From Verrucomicrobiaceae bacterium (GTDB lineage Bacteria; Verrucomicrobiota; Verrucomicrobiia; Verrucomicrobiales; Verrucomicrobiaceae), in contig CANGYJ010000004.1 in assembly GCA_947458455.1 (NCBI GenBank), forward strand, positions 186,001 to 250,000: 64,000 nt of DNA, given 5' to 3'. Below, piece by piece: positions 44,936-52,959 of the stretch. The translations under genes were made by a program, and so were the position numbers. A model generated the notes under the pieces. That model was not told where the DNA came from, searched no databases, and saw only the letters and a program-made list of their open reading frames with translations. Positions within the stretch are counted from its first letter, which is position 1. The number at the start of each line of letters is the position of its first letter.

Positions 44936-45970
44936 ATGCCCCTCCACGCCCTCAGCACCACCCCCGTCGAGCATTGCGAACTCTGCCACAGCACCCACTT
45001 CACCGAAGTGGGGAGCAAAGACCGCGACGGGCAGCCGCTGCGCAGCGTCATCTGTGAAAACTGTGGCCTCGTCTTTTCCGATCCACGGCCTAACACCATC
45101 CAGATCGACGATTTTTACCGCGAAGGCTATCGTGTGGCCTACAAGCAGGCCTGGCAGCCGCGGCTGAAGCACACTTATCGCGCTGGCAAAGTCGCGCAGG
45201 GCCGCATGCGTCATCTCATGCCGTTGCTCGCTTCTGGATCGAGCGTTCTCGACTTCGGCTCCGGCGGCGGTGAGCTCGTCTTCATCCTGCTTGAGCTCGG
45301 CCATGACGCACGCGGCATCGAGCCAAACATTGGCTACGCCGAATACTCTCGTGATGTGCTCGGCATCCCCGTGCAGATCGGCGGCTTCGCCGAGGCACGC
45401 GTGCAGCCGCGCAGCCTGGATCTCGTCACACTCTTCCACGTCGCCGAGCATCTTGAGCATCCGGTGGAGGCCCTCAAGCAGGCCGGGCAGTGGCTTCGCG
45501 AGGGTGGCCGCCTCTACGTCGAGGTGCCGAACGTCGAAAGCCGCTGCATCTGGCCCTCCAGCCGATTTCATCAGGCGCATCTCTACAACTTCAACGCCGC
45601 CACGCTCGCTCAGGCAGGACGCCGTGCGGGCCTCCATGTTGTCACCACCTTCACCTCCAAGGACGGCGGCAATGTGACCGCCATCTTTGAAAAGCCCGAG
45701 ACGCCCCTCGAGGCCGCGCCCTCGCCGCTTGCCAAAAATGCGGATCGCATCGCCCGCATCCTCCGCGATCACACCGCATTCGCGCATGCCTTTACCGCCC
45801 ATCCTTACACACGCCCCATCCAAAAACTCCGCCGCCAATGGGACGAGCGCCAAGCCATCGCCCGCTTTAGCGATGGCAAAACGCTTCTCCAGCACCTCGC
45901 CCGCGAGATCCAGCGCCCGCAGCGTCACAGTCTCCATGGCACAACGACGAGTGAGCTCGCCATGGTGTAA
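44936..45970 (+). CDS. SAM-dependent methyltransferase with N-terminal zinc-binding motif
   Basis: 344 residues from ATG 44936. An N-terminal zinc finger has HCELCHSTHF and ICENCGLVF (two C-x-x-C pairs, about residues 14-45). A class I methyltransferase follows, with motif I VLDFGSGGGELVF (about 103-115), ARGIEPN, LDLVTLFHVAEHLEHP and GGRLYVEVPN. The layout matches zinc-binding C-methyltransferases and methyltransferases of cell-surface polysaccharide synthesis. The substrate is unknown. It starts 38 bases after the end of the frameshifted gene, in the same direction. Confidence 0.88.
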   Translation: MPLHALSTTPVEHCELCHSTHFTEVGSKDRDGQPLRSVICENCGLVFSDPRPNTIQIDDFYREGYRVAYKQAWQPRLKHTYRAGKVAQGRMRHLMPLLASGSSVLDFGSGGGELVFILLELGHDARGIEPNIGYAEYSRDVLGIPVQIGGFAEARVQPRSLDLVTLFHVAEHLEHPVEALKQAGQWLREGGRLYVEVPNVESRCIWPSSRFHQAHLYNFNAATLAQAGRRAGLHVVTTFTSKDGGNVTAIFEKPETPLEAAPSPLAKNADRIARILRDHTAFAHAFTAHPYTRPIQKLRRQWDERQAIARFSDGKTLLQHLAREIQRPQRHSLHGTTTSELAMV

Positions 45971-45988
45971 CCAGAGACATTTCAAATC

Positions 45989-46957
45989 ATGCGCCTCCTG
46001 CTGCTCCTCACGTCGTCGGCTCTCGCACTCGATCCATTGCCGCAAGGCCCCGGCATCTCGAAAACCCACCCCGGCGACTCCGGCATCGAAAAACATCCTG
46101 CGGTGCTTCTCTTCGAAAACTTCGAAGAAAGCACGCTGGAGGCCTTGAAGCCGCGTTGGAATGAGATCGAGAACAAGGACGGCAAGGTGCTCGAAATCGT
46201 GAACGAGCATCCCGCGGCCAGTTCGGGCTCCAAGTGCCTCCAAGTCACCGCCACGCTTGGCGAGAACACCGGCGGGCATTTGTTCAAGCGGCTTGATCCC
46301 ATCCAGACGCGAGTCTTCTCGCGCTTCTATGTGAAGTTCGCCGAGGACGCGCCTTACCTGCATCACTTCAGCGGCCTCGGCGGCTACAATCCGCCCACGA
46401 ACTGGCCGCAAGGCAGCGCAGGCAAGCACGCGGCGGGCGGCACACGCTTCAGCGCCCGCATCGAGCCGAATGGCAGCTATGGCACGCTCGCCGCGCCCGG
46501 CGGCTGGATGTTTTACACCTACTGGCACGACATGAAGCAGAGCACCGATGGCGGCTTCTGGGGCAATGGTCTCTGGCCCGAAGGCCGCCCCGGTCCACCA
46601 CGCGGCCAGTGGCAGTGCGTCGAGATCATGGTGAAGTGCAACGAGGTAGGAAAAAGCGATGGCGAGCTGGCCCTGTGGCTCGATGGCAAGCTCACCACGC
46701 ACATCGGCCCCGGCACGAAAACCAGCAAATGGACCGGCGAAGGCTTCCAAGTCACGAAAGACGGCGAAAGCACCTTCGAAGGCTTCCGCTGGCGCACCGT
46801 GCCTGAGCTCGCCGTGAGCTACTTCATGCTCAGCCACTACGTCACCGAAAACGCCTACCGCCAAAACAACGTCGCGAACCCACCAAAAGCGAATCGCGTG
46901 TGGTTCGATGACATTGTGATCGCCACGAAATACATTGGACCCATTCACCAACCATGA
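45989..46957 (+). CDS. Secreted concanavalin/polysaccharide-lyase-like protein
   Basis: 322 residues with a short signal peptide (LLLLLTSSALALD). The mature part is beta-rich: VLLFENFEESTLEALKPRW near the start, KRLDPIQTRVFSRFYVKFAEDAPYLHHFSG, and HIGPGTKTSKWTGEGFQVTKDGESTFEGFRWR near the end, finishing in NRVWFDDIVIATKYIGP. These are the marks of a jelly-roll/LamG-type sandwich, as in several polysaccharide lyases and carbohydrate-binding modules. I cannot name a specific family. Its stop overlaps the start of the beta-helix gene by four bases. Confidence 0.7.
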   Translation: MRLLLLLTSSALALDPLPQGPGISKTHPGDSGIEKHPAVLLFENFEESTLEALKPRWNEIENKDGKVLEIVNEHPAASSGSKCLQVTATLGENTGGHLFKRLDPIQTRVFSRFYVKFAEDAPYLHHFSGLGGYNPPTNWPQGSAGKHAAGGTRFSARIEPNGSYGTLAAPGGWMFYTYWHDMKQSTDGGFWGNGLWPEGRPGPPRGQWQCVEIMVKCNEVGKSDGELALWLDGKLTTHIGPGTKTSKWTGEGFQVTKDGESTFEGFRWRTVPELAVSYFMLSHYVTENAYRQNNVANPPKANRVWFDDIVIATKYIGPIHQP

Positions 46958-48201
46958 TGCGACTCCTCTTTTGCCTGCTCTCCATTGCCCAGGTCTCCCT
47001 TGCCGCGACTTATCAACCAAACTGGGCGTCCATCCCGCCAAAGCGCTTGATCCATCACAGCGACACGAATGGAGCAGCACTCGTGAAGGCCGTGGAAGCC
47101 TTGCAGCCGGGCGACAAGCTGGAGATCGCCGGCGGCACCTACAGCGTCGAGCGCATGTGGGACATCAGCGTGAGTGGCACAGCAGAGGCACCGATCTGGA
47201 TCGTCGCAGCCGAGGGAGTGCAGGTCGTCATCACGCGGCCTGATGACAAACAAAACGTGCTCAATATCGGCCAGGGCGGCCCGGTGAAGTTCCTGTGCCT
47301 GCGCGGCATCGAATTCACCGGTGGCAGTCATGGGCTGAGGCTCGGCCACTGCTCGGATGTGTGGATCGATCAATGCCATATCCATCACACCGGCCAGGTT
47401 TGCCTCAGTGCGAACAGCGCCGACACCCAGCGCCTCTTTTTGACCCGCAATCACATCCACCATGGCGGCGGTCACGCGGAAGGCATGTATCTCGGTGCCA
47501 ACAACGGCGATCACATCATGAGCGAGAGCGTCATCGCGCTGAACCACATTCATGATTGTCGCGGCGATCAAGGCGATGGTATCGAGGTCAAGCAAGGCTC
47601 CTGGGGAAATCTCATCGCCGAGAACCATGTGCATGACACGCAGTATCCCTGCATCACCGTGTATGGCACCGCTGGAAAGCCCGTGAACATCATCGAGCGC
47701 AACCTCTGCTACAACAGCGCCGACAACGTCATGCAGGTGCAGGGCGAGGCCATCGTGCGCAACAACGTCCTCATCAACGGCGCGGGAGCAGGCTTTGCCA
47801 GCACCGATCATCAGGGCAAGACGCTGAACCTCCAAGTCATCCAAAACACCATCCTCAACAGCGCCCACGCCTTTCGAGGTGGCTCCTGGAATGGCCGCGA
47901 AGGCATGGTCCTTGCCAACAACATTCTCTACTCACGCGATGCGAATGCCCTCCACTACGCCAACGGCAACGCAGGCGTTCTCAGCACTGGCAACGTTGTC
48001 TTTGGCGATGGCCCCAAAGACGGCTGCGTCAAAGGCCGCGGCTTCGAGGACTTCCCCGGCGTCGCTCTCGATGGCAGCAAGCACGACGCCACACCCGCCG
48101 CCGATGCCAAGCTCGATCACGCTGATTCGAAATACCTCCTACCCACGGATTTTCATGGCAAAGCACGCATCAAGAATGTCAGCGGTGCCATCGCTCCTTG
48201 A
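46954..48201 (+). CDS. Secreted right-handed parallel beta-helix protein (polysaccharide lyase-like)
   Basis: 415 residues with a signal peptide (residues 1-18). The N-terminal cap ALVKAVEALQPGDKLEIAGGTYS is followed by repeating coils of about 22 residues with alternating I, V and N-H-I-H type turns: DVWIDQCHIHHTG, RLFLTRNHIHHGGGH, ESVIALNHIHDCRGDQ and GNLIAENHVHDTQYP. Histidine-rich turns recur. The fold is shared by pectate and chondroitin lyases and by uncharacterised surface proteins. The ATGA overlap with the preceding jelly-roll gene indicates one operon, probably for one polysaccharide. Confidence 0.87.
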   Translation: MMRLLFCLLSIAQVSLAATYQPNWASIPPKRLIHHSDTNGAALVKAVEALQPGDKLEIAGGTYSVERMWDISVSGTAEAPIWIVAAEGVQVVITRPDDKQNVLNIGQGGPVKFLCLRGIEFTGGSHGLRLGHCSDVWIDQCHIHHTGQVCLSANSADTQRLFLTRNHIHHGGGHAEGMYLGANNGDHIMSESVIALNHIHDCRGDQGDGIEVKQGSWGNLIAENHVHDTQYPCITVYGTAGKPVNIIERNLCYNSADNVMQVQGEAIVRNNVLINGAGAGFASTDHQGKTLNLQVIQNTILNSAHAFRGGSWNGREGMVLANNILYSRDANALHYANGNAGVLSTGNVVFGDGPKDGCVKGRGFEDFPGVALDGSKHDATPAADAKLDHADSKYLLPTDFHGKARIKNVSGAIAP

Positions 48202-48256
48202 TGCAGCGTGAATCAATGGAGATGCCGCAGTCGTCGGGACTCTTTGGTTGAGCATC

Positions 48257-49639
48257 TCACTCCACCACCTCGGCGACGGCGGCGAGCTGATGCGGTTGAA
48301 CGCCCAGCTTCACGCGGGTGCCGTCGGTGCATTTGCTGACGATCACCGAGGCCATGTCGCGCACGGCCTTTTGCAGTCGCGCATCGTCAGGATGCTGTTT
48401 GGCGAGGGCGTGAAGCTCTGGCAAAGCCTCCACCGTAATGCCCATGGCGTCGAATTCATCGAGCAAGGCACGAATCGCAGGCTGCGTGATGGCATCGATC
48501 TCGGCTGAGGGTCCGAGATCGGCCAGCGCACGCAGGATGATGACGTGATACACCGTGCGGGCATTGTGCGGATCGATCCAGCGGCCGTTCTTCGCCTGAC
48601 CCGGAGCGACACCGAGACGCAGTTTTTGCAAAGCGGCCTCCTTCATGCCCGCGCGGGCCAGCAGCGAGACGGAAAAGGCGTTGTAATTGAAGTTCGCGCA
48701 GCACTTTTGCTTCGCGGCCCATTCCGCGGCACGACGACCCGCGGCGAGATAGGTTTCATCCTTCAACAGCTCGCCCGACCGCAGCAGCGCCACGCCGCAC
48801 ACGCCAGTGTCAAACTGCGATCCACCATCGGGATCAGGCGTGATGATCCAGCCGTCTTCAATTTGGATGGAGCCGTTTTGGAGCTGTTTTTCCGTCATGT
48901 CGCCAAAACGGATGTTTTTGCCGCGCAGGTCCGGAAACGGAAAATGGCCCTGTGGCTCCTGCAGCTTCAAAAGCACGCCAGCAGTGCTTCGCAGTAGCTT
49001 TTCGATCTCTGCGAGCCTCTGCGGCGCATGCTGCGCGACAGGCGAATGCATCGTCACACAGGCATCGAGCACATAGGCATACATGCGGGCCATCTGATCC
49101 GGCAAAAGCTCGCCCTTCATCAAAGTGCGCATCGCGCGCCCCTGCGTCTCCAGCGCATCGACAAAGAGCTTCACGGCCTCCGCGCGGCTCAACTTCAATT
49201 CACCGGCCTTTTGGCCCATGCGACGACCATCCGGCACACCGGCTTGATCACCGAGAACTACTTCCATCGCCTGCGTGATCTCCCGCACCGCCGCCGCATC
49301 ACCGGAAGCCATCGCGGCGATGAGTTTCGGCGCGCTGGCCTTCAAAGCGGCCTCCATCTCCGGCGTCGGATGAAACAACGGCTGCCCTGCCATGCTCCAG
49401 CCGCCGGGGTCAATGCCCACCGCCTTCTCCGCCTCACGCAATTGCTCCTCCGCATCCGCAGGCAGGCTGCTCTTGAAATCACGAGCCAGTTTTTCGACCC
49501 CGCGCACGAGCTGTTCATCATTACGCTCTCGAGCAATCTGCCGCGCCATGCGCAACCGTGCCCCCGCGTCCTCAGGCGTCTGCGCCGATGCACACGAAAC
49601 AAAAGAAAGAAACAAACAAAGCAGATGAGCTAACGACAT
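48257..49639 (-). CDS. Hypothetical exported protein
   Basis: 460 residues with a signal peptide (residues 1-19, LLCLFLSFVSCASAQ). The sequence is largely helical. The C-terminal part (SGELLKDETYLAAGRRAAEWAAKQKCCANFNYNAFSVSLLARAGM and RTVYHVIILRALADLG) looks like an alpha/alpha toroid of the kind seen in polysaccharide lyases and glycosidases of clan GH-like barrels. A C-C pair is present in KQKCCANFN. I do not recognise a family. It lies on the minus strand between two plus-strand groups, and diverges from the gene at 49769. Confidence 0.65.
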   Translation of the reverse strand: MSLAHLLCLFLSFVSCASAQTPEDAGARLRMARQIARERNDEQLVRGVEKLARDFKSSLPADAEEQLREAEKAVGIDPGGWSMAGQPLFHPTPEMEAALKASAPKLIAAMASGDAAAVREITQAMEVVLGDQAGVPDGRRMGQKAGELKLSRAEAVKLFVDALETQGRAMRTLMKGELLPDQMARMYAYVLDACVTMHSPVAQHAPQRLAEIEKLLRSTAGVLLKLQEPQGHFPFPDLRGKNIRFGDMTEKQLQNGSIQIEDGWIITPDPDGGSQFDTGVCGVALLRSGELLKDETYLAAGRRAAEWAAKQKCCANFNYNAFSVSLLARAGMKEAALQKLRLGVAPGQAKNGRWIDPHNARTVYHVIILRALADLGPSAEIDAITQPAIRALLDEFDAMGITVEALPELHALAKQHPDDARLQKAVRDMASVIVSKCTDGTRVKLGVQPHQLAAVAEVVE

Positions 49640-49713
49640 GATGTTGAGTGAAGGTTGGTGCCTCTTTGTATGACAACCCCATGGAGGAAAAAGCGAAAGA
49701 GGGACACGAGTAT

Positions 49714-49730
49714 CTCAGCCGATTGCTGAG
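49714..49730. repeat. Dispersed CTCAGC-N5-GCTGAG hairpin, copy 3
   Basis: CTCAGC (49714-49719), loop CGATT, GCTGAG (49725-49730), in the 129-base divergent gap before the gene at 49769. The core and loop match copy 2 (41632) in sequence and spacing. Confidence 0.5.
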
Positions 49731-49768
49731 TGATCAGCCGCACTGAACTTCGTTTAAAGAAGGCCGAC

Positions 49769-50701
49769 ATGCGATCCCTCCTTTGTCTTCTCCTCGCCAG
49801 CGCCGCCCTCGCGCAGCAGCCACAGCTCAAAACAGGCCCGAATGCCGATCTCGGCGGCGCTTTGTTCATGCCGGTGAATGACGAATGGAATCGCGATGTC
49901 TCCAAAGACGAGGTCGATCCGCTGAGTGATGCGATCATCGCCTCCATCGGCGCGGAGAAGGGGCTGCATGAAGACTTTGGTGTGGTGTGGAAGGGGCAGC
50001 CGGGAGGGATTCCGTATTACGTCGTGAGTGGCGATCAGCCGAAGGTGCCCATCGCTTTTGAATACGCGGATGACAGCGATCCGGGGCCGTATCCGATCCC
50101 ACCAGATGCCCACATCGAAGGCGGTCCGCAGGCGGAGGGCGACAGGCATGTGCTGGTGCTCGATAAGGACAACTGGAAGCTCTACGAGCTGTTTCACAGC
50201 TTCCCGCTCGATGGCGGCAAATCTTGGAAGGCGAGCAGCGGTGCCGTTTTCGATCTGAAGAACCCGAAACCGCGTCCGGCAGGCTGGACGAGCGCCGACG
50301 CGGCCGGTTTGCCCATCTTGCCCGGACTCGCTCGCTACGATGAGATCTGCGGCACGAAGAAGCTCACGCACGCGCTGCGCTTCACGGTGAAAAAGAGCCG
50401 TCGAGCTTATGTGTCGCCCGCCACGCACTTCGCCAGTCCGCACAAAGATGAAAACCTGCCACCGATGGGCATGCGCGTGCGATTGAACGCCGGCTTTGAC
50501 ACCTCGAAGTTCACCGGAGCCGCCAAAGTCATCCTCGAAGGCCTCAAGACCCACGGCATGATCCTCGCCGACAACGGCGGCGACTGGTTCATCAGCGGCG
50601 CGCCTGATGATCGCTGGGTTCATGAGGAGCTACTTCCCATCCGCAAGGTGAAGGGCAAGGACCTCGAAGTCGTGAAAATGGGGCCGATGACGACGCGGTG
50701 A
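49769..50701 (+). CDS. Hypothetical secreted protein (conserved-looking)
   Basis: 310 residues from ATG 49769, giving a signal peptide (LLCLLLASAALAQ). The mature part has motifs such as MPVNDEWNRDVSKDEVDPLSDAII, GIPYYVVSGDQPKVPI and the C-terminal RLNAGFDTSKFTGAAKVILEGLKTHGMILADNGGDWFISGAPD. The N-G-G-D-W and Y-A-D-D-S blocks look like a conserved extracellular enzyme or binding domain that occurs in several phyla, but I cannot name a function. A terminator-like hairpin starts at its stop codon. Confidence 0.7.
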   Translation: MRSLLCLLLASAALAQQPQLKTGPNADLGGALFMPVNDEWNRDVSKDEVDPLSDAIIASIGAEKGLHEDFGVVWKGQPGGIPYYVVSGDQPKVPIAFEYADDSDPGPYPIPPDAHIEGGPQAEGDRHVLVLDKDNWKLYELFHSFPLDGGKSWKASSGAVFDLKNPKPRPAGWTSADAAGLPILPGLARYDEICGTKKLTHALRFTVKKSRRAYVSPATHFASPHKDENLPPMGMRVRLNAGFDTSKFTGAAKVILEGLKTHGMILADNGGDWFISGAPDDRWVHEELLPIRKVKGKDLEVVKMGPMTTR

Positions 50702-50774
50702 GAAGGGACAGAAAGGACTCAAGGGACGCAAAGGACTGTCCCTTCTGTCTTTTTTGTCCTTTTCGTCTCTTTCT
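50701..50774. repeat. Palindromic short-period element (left flank of four-helix-bundle gene), terminator-like
   Basis: AGAAGGGACAG (50701-50711) and CTGTCCCTTCT (50736-50746) form a perfect 11-bp stem, followed by GTCTTTTTT. The loop and arms consist of GGACAGAAA/GGACTCAA-type units, and the right half is the same units on the opposite strand. Besides being a repeat it could terminate transcription of the preceding gene. A sister element lies at 51353-51446. Confidence 0.75.
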
Positions 50775-50795
50775 GAATCTCCTAAATTTCACCGC

Positions 50796-51395
50796 ATGGA
50801 CGACACGCCGCACTTCATCCCGCCGCATGGCGGCTATGAGCACCTGCTTTCCTACCAGAAGGCGCTTGTTGTCTTCGACGGCACGGCTTTCTTCGTGAAA
50901 AAGTGGCTGCCGAAATTTGGAGATCGCACCGTGGATCCAATGGTGCAGGCAGCGCGTTCGGGGAAGCAGAACATCGTCGAGGGAAGCATCGCCTCCGCGA
51001 TGTCGAAGAAGAAAGAGATCGAACTCACGAACTGGGCCAAGGCCAGCCAGGAAGAACTCAAGGAGGACTACAAGGACTTCCTCCGCACTCGCCAGCTCAA
51101 GGAATGGCCAGCCAGCCATCGCTATGTGCAACGGCTCTCCGCCCTCTGCCGCCAAGCCGGTGCCACCTGTGCTGATTTCCAGCACGGCATCGAAAGCGAT
51201 GATCCAGAGATCGCCGCGAACGTTCTGCTCGGACTTTGCAAAGTGACCATCTTCCTGCTCAAACGCCAGATTGAGAGTCTGGAGAAAGCTTTCCTCGAAG
51301 AAGGTGGCATCCGTGAGCGGATGACAGCGGCGAGGCTTCAGGTGCGTGAGCAGCAAAGGAAGGACGAAAGGGATCAACGAGACAGAAAAGTCTAA
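50796..51395 (+). CDS. Four helix bundle (23S IVP/suffix-domain) protein
   Basis: 199 residues from ATG 50796. The four-helix pattern of the S23/four-helix-bundle family is clear: HLLSYQKALVVFDGTAFFVKKWL, VDPMVQAARSGKQNIVEGS, ELTNWAKASQEELKEDYKDFL and IAANVLLGLCKVTIFLLKRQIESLE. Such proteins occur as passengers of 23S rRNA intervening sequences and as standalone genes; an RNA-linked role is suspected. The last ~13 residues (QRKDERDQRDRKV) are encoded by a short-period repeat, the mirror of the one upstream. The gene sits between two inverted-repeat elements and could be a mobile cassette. Confidence 0.85.
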   Translation: MDDTPHFIPPHGGYEHLLSYQKALVVFDGTAFFVKKWLPKFGDRTVDPMVQAARSGKQNIVEGSIASAMSKKKEIELTNWAKASQEELKEDYKDFLRTRQLKEWPASHRYVQRLSALCRQAGATCADFQHGIESDDPEIAANVLLGLCKVTIFLLKRQIESLEKAFLEEGGIRERMTAARLQVREQQRKDERDQRDRKV

Positions 51396-51446
51396 CCGCC
51401 AAACACCTCCGTCCCTCATGTCCTTTTTGTCTTTTCTGTCCCTTTC
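51353..51446. repeat. Palindromic short-period element (right flank of four-helix-bundle gene)
   Basis: GACAGAAAAG (51381-51390) pairs exactly with CTTTTCTGTC (51431-51440), and AAAGGGA (51367-51373) with TCCCTTT (51439-51445). The left arm codes for the tail of the four-helix-bundle protein. The right arm codes for the signal peptide of the next gene (MSFLSFLSLSAALAS). The units match those of 50701-50774. Confidence 0.72.
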
Positions 51447-52956
51447 CGCCGCTCTCGCATCCCAGCCCGGTGAGATCACCACGCCCTTTCCCACAATGAC
51501 GAATCTAGCTGTGGGATGGCGCATCGAGGGAGACGAAAACCTCAACGCCACCTGCGAGGTGAAGTATCGAAAGGAAGGCGAGACGACTTGGCGCGATGGC
51601 TTGCCGCTGCGGCGAGTTCCGTCCGGGAAGAGCCAGAAGACCTCGCCAATCTTCACGTGGACGAACCGGCTCAGCGGCAGCGTGTTCGATCTGGAACCGG
51701 GAACGGCTTACGAGATCGAATTGAAGCTAAACGACCCGGATGGTGGTTCCTCCACCAAAGTCGTGAAATGCTCGACTCGGCCTGAACCCATCGCGCAAGC
51801 CGATGCGATGCTTCGAAACGGCTCGAAGGCCGATTTGAATGCGGTGAAGCCCGGCGAGGTGCTTTTGCTCGCCGATGGCGATTACGGCGCGGTGACGTTC
51901 AATCGCGATGGCGAGCCAGGGAAGCCGATGGTGTATCGCAGCACAAGCGGGAAGGCTGTTTTCAGCGAGATCAGCCTCACGAATCGGAAGTGGGTGTATC
52001 TCGAAGGCGTCACGGTGAACGGCCCGGTGCGCTTGAATGGCACCGAGCATTGCGTGGTGCGGCGCTGCACCATTCGCTCGCAGTTTGGCATCAAGGCCTA
52101 CAAACCGGGCATGATGAACGCCTGCATCGAGGACAACGTCATCACCGGCATCCGCGAATGGAAGCCGGAGATCATGGGCGCGGGTGGCGATAACGAAGGC
52201 GAGGGCATCCAGTTCACCGGCAGCGGCAATGTGATCCGCCACAATCGCGTCAGCGGCTTCCGCGACTGCATCAGTCACATGGAGGACGACGGCGCGGTGG
52301 AGCAAAGCTGCAACGACATCCTCAACAACGACATCGACAGTGGTCTCGACGACGGCATCGAGGCTGATTTCGCGCTGCACAACTGCCGCGTCATGCGCAA
52401 TCGACTCACGAACTGCTTCGTCGGCATCTCCTCGCAGCCCGGTCTCGGTGGCCCGAACTACTTCATGCGCAATCTGATGTTCAACATCATCCACGAGGCC
52501 TTCAAGCTGCACCGCTTCAGCCAGGGCGATGTCATTCAGCACAACACGGTCGTGAAAGCGGGCGACGGCCTCGGCATCTACACCAGTGAGCCGTTTGATC
52601 ATGCCGTGATCACCCACAATCTTTTCATCGGCGGCAGACCACCTGCGGAGGCCAAATACGGAGGCTACGCCATCAGTCGAGGCCGCGCCGTCGATGTGCA
52701 GCACTTCGGCGATCACTGCGTCATCGACCACAACGCCTACGCCGTCATCGGCATGCCCTTCGAAGGTAAAATCCGCACCTGGACCTTTACCAAGCTGCCC
52801 GGAACCGAGTTCGAAAAGCACGGCCACATCCTGGAGGTGAAGGCACCTCTACCAGAGGCTCCCGCCAGTGCCTACGAGCCACCCGACCTCAGCTCACTGA
52901 CGCAAGCCGGAGCCTACGCAAGCGAAAGAGTGCCAGTGTATGGGCCTCGGAAGTAG
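51418..52956 (+). CDS. Secreted FN3-like plus parallel beta-helix protein (chondroitinase B/polysaccharide lyase-like)
   Basis: 512 residues from ATG 51418. The signal peptide (MSFLSFLSLSAALAS) is encoded by the right arm of the flanking repeat. Residues ~20-125 form an FN3-like sandwich (VGWRIEGDENLNATCEVKYRKEG, FDLEPGTAYEIELKLND). Residues ~140-440 are a beta-helix, with coils such as VYLEGVTVNGPVRLNGTEHCVVRRCTIRS, NVIRHNRVSGFRDC and NDILNNDIDSGLDDGIEAD. The head FNRDGEPGKPMVYRS recalls chondroitinase-B-type lyases. Substrate unknown; it is the second beta-helix gene in 6 kb. Confidence 0.85.
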   Translation: MSFLSFLSLSAALASQPGEITTPFPTMTNLAVGWRIEGDENLNATCEVKYRKEGETTWRDGLPLRRVPSGKSQKTSPIFTWTNRLSGSVFDLEPGTAYEIELKLNDPDGGSSTKVVKCSTRPEPIAQADAMLRNGSKADLNAVKPGEVLLLADGDYGAVTFNRDGEPGKPMVYRSTSGKAVFSEISLTNRKWVYLEGVTVNGPVRLNGTEHCVVRRCTIRSQFGIKAYKPGMMNACIEDNVITGIREWKPEIMGAGGDNEGEGIQFTGSGNVIRHNRVSGFRDCISHMEDDGAVEQSCNDILNNDIDSGLDDGIEADFALHNCRVMRNRLTNCFVGISSQPGLGGPNYFMRNLMFNIIHEAFKLHRFSQGDVIQHNTVVKAGDGLGIYTSEPFDHAVITHNLFIGGRPPAEAKYGGYAISRGRAVDVQHFGDHCVIDHNAYAVIGMPFEGKIRTWTFTKLPGTEFEKHGHILEVKAPLPEAPASAYEPPDLSSLTQAGAYASERVPVYGPRK

Positions 52957-52959
52957 GCA

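Noticed and set aside
44741..47080. 779-residue minus-strand open frame
   Set aside because: Lies over the methyltransferase and jelly-roll genes, which have clear motifs on the plus strand. The translation is a complement shadow rich in A, E, G and V.
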